Origin: Certhia americana
Taxonomy: Eukaryota > Chordata > Aves > Passeriformes > Certhiidae
Direction of reading: 5' to 3'
Length of the DNA stretch: 64,000 bases
Assembly (NCBI GenBank): GCA_018697195.1
Contig: CM031870.1
Coordinates: forward strand, 14,696,538-14,760,537
The notes under the pieces were generated by a model that saw only the letters and a list, made by a program, of their open reading frames with translations, was not told the origin of the DNA and did no database searches. Every line of letters starts with the position of its first letter. Position 1 is the stretch's first letter. Shown in pieces: positions 10,501 to 22,269 of the stretch. The position numbers were made by a program, and so were the translations under genes.

Positions 10501-13500
10501 AATGGGAGGTTTCCTTTCCCTGCTCCTAGATGCCTCCGAATGGATCGTTTCCCTGGGTACTTGCCCAGGGCAGAACCTTTCTAGCTTTGGAGCTGGATCA
10601 AAGTTCCATGGAGGGAAGCAGTGAGGGTTTAAGTACTTAAAAGAGCTGGGGCGGTGAGAGCAGAGCTCCCACCAGGGCCAATGCTTCCAGAGGCAGCCAA
10701 GTTGAGCAGAGAGAAGGCTTCCCTCGGGTTTTTCAGGCTAAGGCAGGGTAAGATCCCAGCTGCTGCTGCTGTTTGATCAGCTCCTGCCTTCCTGCCCACT
10801 TCCCTGCCTGGAAGGGGCCCATGCCTGCTGGGACTGGGGCAACACATGGGATGCCAAGTGGCACCAGGGCACCACGGCTGTGTTCCCCACTGCTGCCTTG
10901 GGGTGCAGGGGAAGGTGCTGAGGGTCGAGTGGCTGGGAGAGAAGGAGCAAATATTCCTGCAAGGCAGATGCTTCCTGAAGACCCTGGGTGCTGTGCCTGG
11001 GCAGCCCTGGCTCCCCCAGCCCTGGCAGCAGTTGCTGCAAAGCCAAAACACCCACTTTATTTTCCCAGACCCAGGGCTCAGGGAGTCAAAGCACTCAGCC
11101 ACTGTTATTTCCTCCCTGATTTTACGTGCAGGGTACTCAAGGATGTTGACAGTTTGTGGTTTGAGTGGGAAGTGAGAACAGAAAGTGCTCACCTGTAGCC
11201 AATGGCCACAAGCCTGGGGCACAGCAGCCGTGTGTGGGTGCACACCTGCACCCTGCCTCTCCAAAGGGCCAGAGCAATCCCTCATGGAAGACCAATTGGC
11301 TCAGTACCATCCATAAAGGAATGTTTCCAGCATATCACTTTGCTTCAGTAATAGCCATGCCCCTGGGATTCTGCAGAGCTCCTGGACATCCAGAGCCCTC
11401 CTCAGCAGGCTGAACACGGAGCTGTGTTTGCAGAAAGCTTCTGTACATTTCCCACTTCCTGCATGGCCTTGGGATGCTGTTCCCTGCCAGGACAGGAGGA
11501 TGCTTTCCTCCCACCACCCTTCCAGACCAGGAGAAGAGGCCAGGATGGAGGAAGACAGCCTGGTGGGACCATTACCCAGCTCCCATGGCCCTGGGGAAAG
11601 GCTTGTGCCCCAGCTGGGCAGAGAAGGGGGTGGCAATGGGGATGCTGCTGCCAGGACAAGGATTCAGGGCCGTTCCTGGCATGAAAGGGGTTTTGTGGCA
11701 GTGCCCCACTGTGCTTCACAGCTTCTGGCCCTTCCCAGCAGGCTCGACAGGGAGCTTGATGTCCCAAAGAGGATTAACTTCCTAATCCTCTTGTGAACCT
11801 TGTGAGCAAGGGAGGCGGAGGAGGAGGAGGGAGAAAGGGAGAAGCTGAGGCGTCAGCTGAGCCCTTAGACTCTGGAGAATCTTTTGCATTGGTTAGCTAA
11901 CCAGCAGCAGGGATTTTGAGATGTCCATGCTGGCCAGAGGACAGGGCCAGGTCCCTTTTAGGGACCAGAGTAGCTACAGCTCTCCTTTCTGAAGGGATTT
12001 CTGTGGTGCCTGAGGAGGAGCTGAGTTCTTGCTCTCACCTCCATGGAACCAAGTTCAGGAAGCCCCAGCCCAGCCTCAGCCTGCGTGGGGGGATCAGACT
12101 CCAAGAGCTGTGTCCCCCAGTGTCCCCAAGTCCCTGCATGTCCCCAGCTGGACACTGCAAGCCTTCCATGGAGTGCACTGGTGGGGGACTGCAGCCAGGA
12201 CAGAGGCTCTGCTCAGGCTGGGGATCGTGTTTTCTGTGTGTAGATGTGCAATGGGTGCTCCAGCTTCCCACTGAAACCTCTTGCACAATCCTGGGATACG
12301 ACTTTTCCTTGCGCACACACAGACACACACACAGACACAGCTGTTTGATGATCAGTGCCAATCATTCCTGGTTGTTCGGACAGACGGGGCCGCCTGGTGT
12401 CCGCACAAAGCAATGGCCAGCCCGAGTCCAGCCCGACACCCTTTGCCACCCCGCTCCATCCTCATCACCCCTTCGGTCCTAGCAAACCATCACAGCCCTT
12501 GGCTACAACCTTCTTGTGCTGACAGTGATGTGGAGCAGGCTGTGGACTGCAGGGATCTTGGGGGCCACAGTGCCCTGGTGTCCAGCAGGGACCAGAGCCA
12601 CAGGAGGGGTTTTGCAGCCCCACAACAGACACTGGGCTGACACTGTGGGCTTTTGGGTCCCCCCACACTCTCTCCACTCACAGAGTTGTGCTCTAGGTGG
12701 GGAAACATTCTCAGTGGATGGGTTTGGGTTGTTTTCCCACAAGTCTGTGATTTGGTAGCAATGACCTTGATTTCTCGTGTGGGATCTCCTGCTGGCTCCC
12801 TGAACACTTGTAGCGTGCCAGGCAGGCACTGTGTCTGTCTCCCTGGGCACAGGGACTGGCAGAGACCCAGGGCTTGTGTGTTCCTTGTGGACACACAACT
12901 AAGAGCTGCTGTCTCTGTGCCAGGGGAGGAAAAGCCACAAGGGGTGAAGTTTGCCACTTATACCTGCAAGGAATGCGCTCCAGGAAAGCCTGAACTGAAC
13001 CCAACATCTCTTTGCCTTGATCTGGCAGCAGCAGGCTGACTATGGCCATGTCCTTGAACCCCACAGCTCCCGGTGCTGGCGTGGGGATGGGCTGTGCCAG
13101 GGCTCTGCCATGACACAGGCCTCTCCTGGGGTCCAGGATGGCTTCCCAACAGGTTGTGACAGAGCCACGGTCCTGGAAAGGTGAACGGGAGCCCCAGGGC
13201 CAGGCTGTGTTTGTTTATCCTGGTGATGGAGCATACAACAGCGAAACAAAAGGTCAGACCCTGTTGCCCTGGGAGATGGTTTTTGAAGCTGCCTCCCGTC
13301 CTGCTGGGGCTGGGGTGGAGTGGCCCCAGTGCTTGTCATGTCAAGTTATTTTTGTAATTTTGGCTGATAATAGGTCTGAGGCAGGCTGTGTGAGGTTCAG
13401 GGATGCATTGATCCAGGGCCAGAAGGGCCCTAAATCCCTGGGGAGTAGAGCACCCAGCCCTGGGGCTTTGGAGGCAGATCCCCATCCCAGAGCTCCTGCA

Positions 13501-15454
13501 GCCAGATGGACCCCAACCTGCTTCCTCAATCCTAAGAGAGGCACATGCAGCCCTTCCAAGAATCCCAAAAGGTGGCTGAGTCTGATCAAAACTTCACTCA
13601 CATTTGGCCCATCTGAATAATGAACAGCCACCAGCTTCTTCACGACTTGGCCAGGTGAGTGGTTTGAGCTCACTGTGGGCAAAGGTGGAGAGGGCACTGT
13701 CAGGAATCACTGCCAGGGAGGGAGGGCAGGCTCTGAGCAGCCCTTTGCAGGCTGCTCTTGCTAACTCTGCTTTTACTCCTGACCCTCTTTGTTGGGGCAG
13801 AACTAATAACTGCCACCATCAACTCCAAGCATGGTTTTGTCCAGTTGTGGGGAGCCTGGGTTGAGCAGCATGGAGATAGAAAGGAGGGCTGTTCTGATCT
13901 GCCTCTTCTAGAGATGCTTCTCCATCATTGCACCTCAAAGCCTGACATGGCAAAATTCACCAGTCTCCTTTTTGTAAGTGGGGAGACTGAGGCACACCCC
14001 AGCACATGGGAGGGCAGTGGTGAGGAGCCTTGATTCACTGTGTGACAGTCCCTGTGCCACCCCAGCAGCTGCCAAGGGTGAGGAGCAGCAAATCAGCCCT
14101 TTTGCCTCTATGTAACAACCCCAAATCTCCTGTGCAGCTGGGTACCTCCCCCTGGCAGGTGGGACACAGACTGATCCTGGGGGAAAGGCACCTAGTCTCT
14201 GGGCAGGAGACCAGCAGGGAGTAAAAACCATGTGGATCAGCCTTTGTCTTGCTGCTTCTGGTTGTCAGCACGAGGAGTTCTTGTGTTTACCCAGACTTCA
14301 GGGCAAGCACCCGTCACTAACAACAAAACATCCCTTGGTCCCACTGCCCTGAGGGAGCAGGACAGAGCAGGAGGGAGGCCAGCGCTGCCAGGGAAGGACA
14401 GGCAGCCCCCAGGACAGCAGGAATAAGGTACAGGATCTGTGGTGCTGGGCTTGTATCCACAGGTAACCACCTGTGAGTGTGGTGTGAGCTGTGTGGGGGA
14501 CAGTGTCAGAGCCCTCTTCTTGGGTTTGGATGACCAGCAGTTCAAGCTAGGCTCAGAACACACCATCAAGGGTCTGATGGCAGCTTTGGGTGTCAGGCAC
14601 CCAGGAAGCCAGGTGGATGCTCCTGATGAGGGGTGTGTGGCAACTGGTACATCATCTCCCTGACAGTGACTCAGTTTCCCCATCTGTAAAATCCAGCTTC
14701 TTGGGTTGAGGACTCTGCCCAGCTCTGAAGGAGGACCCTGACAAGCATGGGATATGGAGGGCTTGTTTCCACCAAGCAATTTCTGCTACTGGAGACACAA
14801 GGCATAACCACCATGGGGAAGAAAAAGCTCTTCCCAGGCCCCAAAACAGCAAAAATTTGATTTCCATCTGTATTCTCTCATCCCCATCATTGTGTATTTG
14901 CATTTGGTAACTCTGCAATTATTGAGGAATGGGGTTTAGATAGTTGGAATATTTGCATGAGAAGGACCATTTGGCACTGTATGCCTTAATTTTCTTCAGC
15001 TGTGGTCTGGGGAAATGTCATTTTTGTGAGCAGCATAGGGCACATGATCCAGGCAATCATGGGACATGGGGCAATAGAAGTGGAGTGATGGCTTGCAAAC
15101 AACTCAAAACAGCCAAGTGTTCCCATTGTAATATTAATTATAATCACATTTAAAGCAAAGTAAAGCTATGCCTCTCCAGGAGTTTTAATGGGGTCATATT
15201 TCTCTTAACATTTCCCTTGCCAGCTCCTGGCTGTGTGTTATAAGCCATGCTCCAGCCAGGCCTGGGAAGAACATAGCAAAGCTGGGGCTCCCATTCCTGC
15301 CAGGCTTTAAAAGAGACAGAGTGTGGAAAAGAGAAATTTGGGTTCTCATGTTGGCTTTCTTGTCTGAAAAAAAAAATGAAGATTGAATGTATTTTTCAGT
15401 GTAGAACCTCCCCTTTTCTTCCTGACAAGTTGTTGGCTACTTCAGAAATAATTT

Positions 15455-15763
15455 GATCAGCAGGCGCTGATCTCTGCTCCCTGTGACAAGGACAGGACCC
15501 AAAGGAACAGCTGGATCTGTGCCTGGGGAGGGTTAGGTTGGAGATCAGGAAATGGTTCTTCCCCCAGAGGGTGCTGGGCACTGCCCAAGATCCCCAGGGA
15601 ATGGGCATGGCCCTGAGGCTCCAAGAGCTGCAGGAGAGTTTGGACAGCACAGCCAGGGATGCCCAGGGTGGGAATGTTGGGGTGTCTGCGCAGGGACTGG
15701 AGTTGCACTCCATGATTCTTGTGGGCCTCTTCCAACTCAGGGTATTCTGTGGTTCCATGAAAC
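15455..15763 (+). repeat. CR1 LINE 3' fragment
   Basis: It contains the 'cagagggtgctgggcactgc' and 'ggatgcccaggg' blocks of a bird CR1 subfamily and ends in a GGTATTCTGTGGTTCC tail. The same blocks recur at 37906-38095, 49373-49605 and, inverted, at 34932-35290. Confidence 0.82.
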
Positions 15764-16162
15764 TATTTGGATGGGAGAGGGGCTGCCCTGAGCAAAGACA
15801 TGCATTGTCCACATCTGACATCTGCCATGTGGGAGTTGAGGAATGGTTACCCTGAGTGACTCAAGTGTTATCATGGATTGAGCTTGGTTTGGAGAAATGA
15901 GGCTCACAGAAAATAGGGGGAACAAGTGTTAAAGACCTGAAAGAAGCCACTATCTCAGGAACTGGAGAGTCTGAGATCTCATTCAATATGTTCACACACA
16001 GGGCCCACCTTTACACATAAACCTACAGACCACATCTGACACCAGTTGAGCTGTTGGAGCTGGAACCTTTTTGGCTTGTTCCTCCAGCTGCAGATCCAGC
16101 TTGCTGACCCTTTAATTTCTGTGCCACAGTCCTTGTTTGTCTTTATTTCATGATTAGCTGGC

Positions 16163-16168
16163 AATAAA
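16163..16168 (+). promoter_or_regulatory. AATAAA hexamer upstream of NHLRC4
   Basis: A canonical poly(A) hexamer about 160 bases before the NHLRC4 start. It could end an unseen + strand transcript or be chance in this AT-rich stretch. No upstream exon that would use it was identified. Confidence 0.2.
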
Positions 16169-16323
16169 GTGACATGATCTTTCTGTCACGAAGTGAATCC
16201 ATACTAGCACCACATCTTGACCCTGGGTAAATAGCAAGCACCATAGCATGACCCCAGAGATGGCAGCAGGCAGGGACAGTCATGATCCTAACTGCTTCCC
16301 CAAACAGGGACAAGAGATTTGTC

Positions 16324-17448
16324 ATGGACTACACGCTGGAGACCAGCCAGCTAAAGCAGAAGCTTCTGAAAACCATCTACAGCCTCCAGCTGAAGTCATT
16401 TACCACACTGCAGACAGCCAGCCCACTGCTGCACAGCCGGCGTGGCATGGGCATGGTGACCCAGCACCAGGTCCACCAGCTGGAAGATAAGGCCAAAAGC
16501 CTGTGTGGAGATCTGGAAAACATCAAGAACCTCCTCCACTATTGCCAGGATGACTTGGTCCGGCAGATTCCCAACCCCACCGGCAGCCGCTATGGGGGTG
16601 TCAGTGGAATCCACTGCTCCCTGGATGGTTCCATCTATGTGACAGCTGAGAGTGCTCCCTGGGTCCATGTCCTCAGCAGCACAGGCCACACACTGCAGTC
16701 CCTGCCCTGCCAACAAACGGGCAAGGGAGGCAGCATTTTCTTGCCAGAAGATGTGACTGTGACTAGGATGGGAATGGTGGCTGTAGCTGACATGGTGAAT
16801 GAAGCCATCTGGGTCTTCAACCCTCACACCAGGCTCTCCAGGGGGGAATGGGTGAAGATCAGGAAGGTTAGTTCCCCCAGGGGTATTGGAATAGACTCCA
16901 TGGGCAAGATCCTGGTTGCAGACTATGCTCAAGGCCAAGTGCACAGCTTTGCTCTGGACCGTGCCTTCAGGACACTCAATGTCCGCTCTGTCCCCAATCT
17001 GCAGGGACCTCGCTATGTCAGTGCTCTGCCTAGTGGAGGCTTTGTGGTGAGCGAGGAGTGTGGAGATGTCAAGGTCTTCATGAGCAGCCATGAGCTCCTC
17101 TGCTCCCTCAGCAGCAAATACAGGCACCAGTTTGGCAACCCTGCTGGGGTCTGCGTGGACATGGATGGCAGCATCCTGGTGGCAGATGAGCAGCACCGTA
17201 CAGTTCACTTGTTCCCAGAGCATGGAGCTCCCATCTGCCTGGTGTCCACAGGGCTGCAGAGGCCTGCTGGAATGGCTTGCTCCTCCTCTGGGCACCTCTT
17301 TGTGGCAGATGCAGTGGAGAACTGTGTCAAAGTCTTTAAGTACTGTGTGAGGCCCCTGTACAGACACACCAACGCTGGGGCATCGTGTGCTGATCCCAAC
17401 CAAACACACAGGTGTGGAGGGGGGTTGGTTCCTCTGCAGCCCCGCTGA
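16324..17448 (+). CDS. NHLRC4: NHLRC4, NHL-repeat propeller protein
   Basis: The frame encodes 374 residues from the ATG at 16324. The first ~75 residues are helical and rich in Leu, Gln and Lys, like the coiled-coil part of TRIM-NHL proteins. Residues from ~85 to ~350 carry repeated NHL-type units with Gly-Ile-x-x-Asp/Ser-x-x-Gly cores and 'VADxxN/Q' strands, as expected of a beta-propeller. The last ~30 residues are Cys-containing and not recognised. The strongly conserved block Ile-Leu-Val-Ala-Asp-Glu-Gln with Ile-Cys-Leu-Val-Ser nearby matches human NHLRC4. Position between PRR35 and PIGQ agrees with human 16p13.3. An upstream in-frame ATG at 16282 would give 388 residues. However, 'ccccaaacag' ending at 16307 looks like a splice acceptor, so the exon may begin at 16308 and ATG 16324 is preferred. 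No RING or B-box is visible. NHL propellers usually bind protein or RNA; the substrate here is unknown. Confidence 0.85.
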   Translation: MDYTLETSQLKQKLLKTIYSLQLKSFTTLQTASPLLHSRRGMGMVTQHQVHQLEDKAKSLCGDLENIKNLLHYCQDDLVRQIPNPTGSRYGGVSGIHCSLDGSIYVTAESAPWVHVLSSTGHTLQSLPCQQTGKGGSIFLPEDVTVTRMGMVAVADMVNEAIWVFNPHTRLSRGEWVKIRKVSSPRGIGIDSMGKILVADYAQGQVHSFALDRAFRTLNVRSVPNLQGPRYVSALPSGGFVVSEECGDVKVFMSSHELLCSLSSKYRHQFGNPAGVCVDMDGSILVADEQHRTVHLFPEHGAPICLVSTGLQRPAGMACSSSGHLFVADAVENCVKVFKYCVRPLYRHTNAGASCADPNQTHRCGGGLVPLQPR

Positions 17449-17490
17449 GCTGTGCATCTGTTGGTGGGCTGAGAGCTCCACTGCTCACAT

Positions 17491-17690
17491 GGAATCATGT
17501 AATAGAATCATGGAATGGGTTGGGTTGGGAGGGACCTTAAAGACCATCTCATGGCACCTTCCACTATCCCAGGTTGCTTCAAGTCCTGTCTAACCTGGTG
17601 TTGGACATTTCCAGGGATGGGACATTGCTCCAGACCTGACTGCCTGATGGCCACCAGCTTCTCCAGGGCCAGACCAGCTCTGGACACACC
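17491..17690 (-). repeat. CR1 LINE 3' fragment
   Basis: It starts with two GAATCATG-type tail units and a 'gggttgggttgggagggacc' block in antisense, then runs into the CR1 3' region. It lies about 40 bases beyond the NHLRC4 stop, so it probably falls in that gene's 3' UTR. Confidence 0.8.
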
Positions 17691-17902
17691 AGAGTATGTA
17701 AAGGACAACCCAGCTACTCAGAACTGGCTTTGCATTGGTGCCTTGGCAAACTTGTTATCACCACACCCTCAATTCCTTGTGTTTTCTAAAGCTAATATAA
17801 ATATTTCTCCTCTCTCCATGTGATTTTGATGTGCCATGGTGCCATCTTCCTGATACCAGAGCATTACCAGAGGGCTAAGGTCATATCAGAAGTCCATGCT
17901 TT

Positions 17903-18030
17903 ATCACAGAATCATGGAATCACACAATGGTTTGGATTGGGTCCCCAAGGATCACCTAGATCTACACTCTGCCATGAGCAGGGACACCTTCCGCCAGCTC
18001 AGGTTGCTCCAAGTTCTGTCCAGCCTGGCA
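17903..18030 (-). repeat. CR1 LINE 3' fragment (short)
   Basis: A tail-like 'cacagaatcatggaatcaca' is followed by 'gagcagggacaccttccgcc' and 'caggttgctccaag', the antisense CR1 3' end. It is only about 130 bases long. Confidence 0.78.
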
Positions 18031-18898
18031 TGATTGAGCCAACTGGTCAGTCCTAATTCATTCCCAGACTATTAGGGAGGCTTTTGCAACCAGAGAACGG
18101 CACACTATGTCTGCAGCAGGCTTCAGGGAAAGGGTAAGATCAAGGTAACTCCTTCTGTGCTGCATTCCTGACCTCTACAGGGAAGCAACAACCACTGCAC
18201 GGAGTAAATTCCATATGGAAACGCGAAACTCCTCACACTGCCCCACATCCTGGGGCTGGAGCTGCCCTGTTGTTTTCTGGAGAGGAGGGCTCAGAGCCAC
18301 GTCCGCTGTCTTTATCAGCAGGGGCCAGGGGAAGGCGAGCAGGGTGTGCCGGCACAGGGATGGGCGTTTTCCTCTCTGAGCTCCAGCCCTCACCGTGGGC
18401 ACGGCACTCAACGACTCCACGGTCCCTGCTGATGTCCAGGACCAAAGTCACCACCTCTCATCCCAAATGATCCCCCGAGAGGGCCTTGCTCCCTTCTGGC
18501 CCAGGCACTGAGCACAACAGACACACCGTAGTGCCCTCCAGGACCCCTCACCCTGCAGAGTGAGGCAGCTTGGTCTGGGGGGCTGCATGGTCTGTAGGAA
18601 CAGGGGGATCAGCCTGTCCCATCCTGGGTGGCTGAGCTCCCTCCCAGAAGTCCTAATCTCCCCCATCTTATTTCCAATTCTATGGCATCCAACAACAAAA
18701 ATAAAATCCCAAACCTTTTCTCTAGCCCATCCCCACTCCTGCATCTGCTCTCCCTTTCCTTGTGGGACCTTCTCATGCTGCTCAGCATCTTTCAAGCTCA
18801 TTGCTGGATCACTGGACAAAGCTGTTGGACACCTCTTGGCACCTGTGGGCCTCTGCTGGGCCAGGCTTCCACTGAGGTGGCCAGGATGGGAATCAAGA

Positions 18899-19149
18899 GG
18901 GTCCTATCAGCACAGCACAGCCCCTTACCAGTGGGATGGGGGACAACAGGCTTCCCTGAGGAAGGGCGAGTCCTTGGACTTTGGGGATGAAGGACAATGG
19001 TGTGCCACAGGGAAAGGTGAGTGCCTGGCCAGTGGAATGAGCGACAGCAGGGTCTCGTCAGAACAGCGGAGCCCCTTGATTTTGGGAACAAAGGACAGCG
19101 GGGTCCTGTGAGCACAGCTGAGCCCCTGTGCTGTGGGGATGGAGCCAAC
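18899..19149. repeat. Degenerate ~50-bp tandem array, left of the provirus
   Basis: Five consecutive units of about 50 bases begin with GGGTCCT-like or GGTGTGCC-like starts and pass through 'cagccccttg' and 'tggggatggag' blocks. The last unit (about 19100-19149) closely matches the 48-bp units found beyond the provirus at 23560-23800. The two arrays therefore look like one array split by the insertion. Confidence 0.65.
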
Positions 19150-19631
19150 TGTTATAAGTTGTGGCAACGAAGAGCCAGAGTCAATGCCAATTAAACAATT
19201 TAGATTTATTAAAGAAAGCGACATCAAGCAAACAGCACTGGGCGGTCGGAGGAGTCTCTGCTCCTACCAACGGCTCGAGCCTTCCCTCCCAGACCCCAGA
19301 GTTTTTATAGTTTCTTCATTTTGGTTGTACTCTGCGTTTGCGCGGCTTGTTGCTAGGTGGTCGTATCCTGCCCTCCGGTGGTCGCAGGGATGAAGGCGTT
19401 CCTCTTCCTCACAGCCAAGTCCTTGACCTATAAACAAACTAACGAACAAACTAACAAACTTCCTATTTGGCTGTTACAACAGGTACACAAATCTAGCTGA
19501 AGCCGGCTATGTGGCTCAACAGAATGCCTGCAGTTTTTGTCTGTTCTGCTTTCATAGGCTTTTTAAGTTCCTGATATGGAGGGTATCTTAGATAACCCCT
19601 TACTTTACCGTTTTTAATGAACAAACTTTCA
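19150..19631 (-). repeat. ERV 3' LTR
   Basis: The 482-base repeat starts with TG at 19150 and ends with CA at 19631 on the + strand, as LTRs do. In the viral direction a TATAAAA box (19309-19302) precedes an AATAAA signal (19210-19205) by about 100 bases, which gives a U3-R-U5 order. Compared with the 5' copy it lacks two blocks of about 20 bases, one near 19170 and one near 19320. Confidence 0.85.
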
Positions 19632-19680
19632 GGCATTTATTATAATTCCCCCCGCCCTTTTTCTTTTCTCCATTTTGTTC
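19632..19680 (-). other. ERV polypurine tract region
   Basis: On the minus strand a run of A and G (about 19676-19648, read right to left, ending in GGGGGGAA) lies just before the 3' LTR, where the plus-strand DNA primer tract is expected. About 16 AT-rich bases separate it from the assigned LTR edge. The true LTR edge may therefore lie a few bases further right. Confidence 0.55.
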
Positions 19681-21477
19681 ATTAAAACGTAACAATTCCC
19701 TATGACTTAGGACAAGTGTTTCTCCTGTTTCTGGGTCACCCTGGATTTGCTCATATTTGGCTCTGATAAGCATCAAACGGGCAGCCTCCAGTCTTCCTTT
19801 TACAATGTTTATCAGTCTACTAAATATGCAGGGCCTAAAGGTCAGCCTAATATTAGGAATATCAATGGCCCAGCTATTGTTGAGAGCAATGTGGTCAGCC
19901 AAGGGGAGCTTTTGAACCAAGATTCATACCAACACTGTTGTGCTTCTTTTTCTCTTTTCCTTCTCTCCAGTCCTTCTCTCAATTTAGCTATTGTATCTCT
20001 AACAATTCCAGTGTGGTCAGCAAACACACAACATTCTTCCCTGAGTGCAGCACACAGTCCTCCTTGTTATAAGAATAACAAGTCTAATCCCCACTTTTTT
20101 TGGAGTACTACTTTTGAAAGGGATCTTACAGATTTTTCCAGGGTGGCGATGGACTGTTTAATTTGGGCCAGATCTTCATCTACAGCCACCCGTAATGAGC
20201 TAAATTCTTGATTTTGTTTTACTAGGTAGGCAACTCCAGTACCAACACCTGTTCCCCCAATGATCATTAAGGTTAAGGCTGTAAAAGGTTCTCTTTTGGC
20301 TAAGTGATGCTCGGGGGTAATCTGAGTTCTATAGACCTCTTCTTCAGAATGGTAAAGGATTTTTGGGACTACCATCACTTGTACACAAACTCAGAGGTCT
20401 CATTAAAGGATTTGAGAGAAATACAGGGGGTCAACCCACTTCTGGAACATACCCACTTAGTGTTCTTAGCAGGAATTAACCAATCTGCTGGTTTGGTTTT
20501 GTTTTGGGCTGGGATATAGGTGTTGCACAAGTGTTGCTGGTGCTGAGGAGCAGTCCTAATGCATTTACCTTGTCCAGTGACAGAGGTCGAAGTTATACCT
20601 GGAGTTTTAGGGTTTTTCTAGTTACACTCAGCTGGGTCACTTCCATTAATGCGCCTGGGCTTCTCTGATATTCCTACTGTTTCATAAAAAGGAGGTTTAA
20701 TCGTAAAGCAAAGCCAGCAATGCTCAGTTAGGTTAGGTCTAGTTACATTTAAAAGCTGATATGTAGCTTGCATAAGTTTCTAGAGGGCATTTTGTGGAGG
20801 TTCAGGACTGGGGGTATTCTCAAAATTTAGGGAGTTATTTTGGTTTACCGAAGTTATATTTGCCTTAGGTGTATTTTTTTTCTTTAGAATATCATCAGCT
20901 AAAACTTTGTTGGGGCCCACTGGCAGTGGGTCATTCTTAACTGGTTGTTTTTTTATAAATATTAAGGTTCCGCTGTCGGTTCTAGGTTCCCAATATCTTA
21001 CTCCCCAAGTTCGTCCTGCTAGCCATCCAGGGTCTTGAGGTTCCAAAATTAAGACCCCCAAAGACGTACAGTCTCCTCTTTTCCATACATTACCATATTG
21101 GGCATAACCAGGTGGGCTGCATCCAGGTGGCTTCCAGGTAACATTCGTCTTTCGTTGGAGGTTCCCATCCCATTGCAATAGTTTCACACCCCATAAGCAC
21201 AATAATATTCATGAGGGGAATTGCAATATTCACATCCTGGGTTTGAACTGGGGCACCAATAGCTGGCTTTAGAGTTCCACCCCAAGCGATGTAGATTACC
21301 TGGGTTACAGTCCTGACCCATTAGCTCACAGTTAGTTACTTTAAAAAAAGGACCTCCTGCAGTGACAGTGGCATTAAGAACTCTAGAATCTTCCCATCTA
21401 CCTAGGGTCCAACTGAAAGGTTGATTGGCATTTTCTCCGTTGGCCATATGACAAATGCTTAAAATCACAAAACACAT
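19640..21477 (-). pseudogene. ERV env remnant (surface and transmembrane parts), broken
   Basis: A start-like Met at 21475-21477 opens a frame to 21184 with Trp- and Cys-rich surface-protein character. The reading then shifts to another frame (21202-20780). The transmembrane subunit lies in 20378-19640, with a Gly-rich hydrophobic segment, a coiled helical stretch, a C-X6-CC motif and a membrane anchor near 19860. A TAA at 20066-20064 interrupts it just before the Cys motif, and further frameshifts follow. It is an inactivated glycoprotein gene of gammaretroviral type. The domain order is clear, but no intact frame remains. Confidence 0.8.
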
Positions 21478-21504
21478 AGTTTGCCAAAAAGGGTAGGGTC
21501 CCCG

Positions 21505-21762
21505 TCAGTTAGATGTTATATCAGTATCTGATTTTTCCCCAGGGTGCCCACTTCGAATGACCTGCCGTGGGGATATTCCAGTCTTTATGTGAGGACGACT
21601 AGAACCCTTGAGACAATTCTTGCAGCATTGCTGCATTATCCCATCCGGTTGGTTCTCGCCTCCATGGTTTCTTAGCTCTCTGCCTCGCTCACCAACTCGG
21701 GTGCTTTGAGTCGTGAGGTGTACCATCTTCTTGGCAGCAGGGGTATTCTTCAGGAGCTCCAC
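21505..21762 (-). pseudogene. Short minus-strand frame upstream of ERV env, unassigned
   Basis: An open stretch of 85 codons lies just upstream of env in the viral direction. It is Lys/Arg/Gly-rich with several Cys residues and has no similarity I recognise. It may be an extension of the env leader or a pol-env junction relic. Confidence 0.3.
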
Positions 21763-22269
21763 CAGGACGCCTCTTTTCTCACCTTACATATGAGTCCCAG
21801 TTTGTGTCTTTCACCAATGGTGAGTCGCACTGGATTCCCTTTAAGGTCTTTCGGCAACACCCTTTAATAATTTGAGCTACCAGCAGAGTTGGCTCGTTTA
21901 AATGATAACAATAATTCTCAGGATGAATACCCTTAATAAAGATCTCCCATCACTGATGAGATTCCTTTTGCAATACCTTTCTTCTCCCAATTTTAATGCT
22001 ATTCTAGTACATTCCCTCTCAAGGTCATAGCACGCATTACAAATTCCCCTAGGAGGTCTTCCCTTGTGGCAATGGGTTCACCACTGTTCTTGGCAAACTA
22101 CAAACAAAGCAAACAAAAGGGTAGCACTTACACTCTTGATTCCCACAGTACACTTTAAAATTATCTACTAGAGGGTGCTTGTACTCTGCTAAACTTCCAT
22201 CTCAGCTTTTTTGAATTACTTTTATAGAGTTCATAGGTTTTCTGCACGTTGGTATTTTTTTAAAGTGAT

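Larger units (their letters stand above)
4119..16300. other. Gene-poor intergenic stretch between PRR35 and NHLRC4
   Basis: I see no family-recognisable coding exon in about 12 kb. Open frames of 150-290 codons occur on both strands around 8000-9700, but they lack family similarity and fit GC-rich DNA with few stops. The start may contain the PRR35 3' UTR, although no clear poly(A) signal was found on the + strand. Two CR1 tails, a pyrimidine-rich part at ~6060-6260, a short CA-rich run at ~12309-12340 and a minus-strand AATAAA near 6830 are the only features I can name. A + strand AATAAA sits at 16163-16168. Confidence 0.6.

Noticed and set aside
19640..21477. Domesticated env (syncytin-like) gene
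   Set aside because: Stops and frameshifts break it in several places, so no single frame could give a working glycoprotein.
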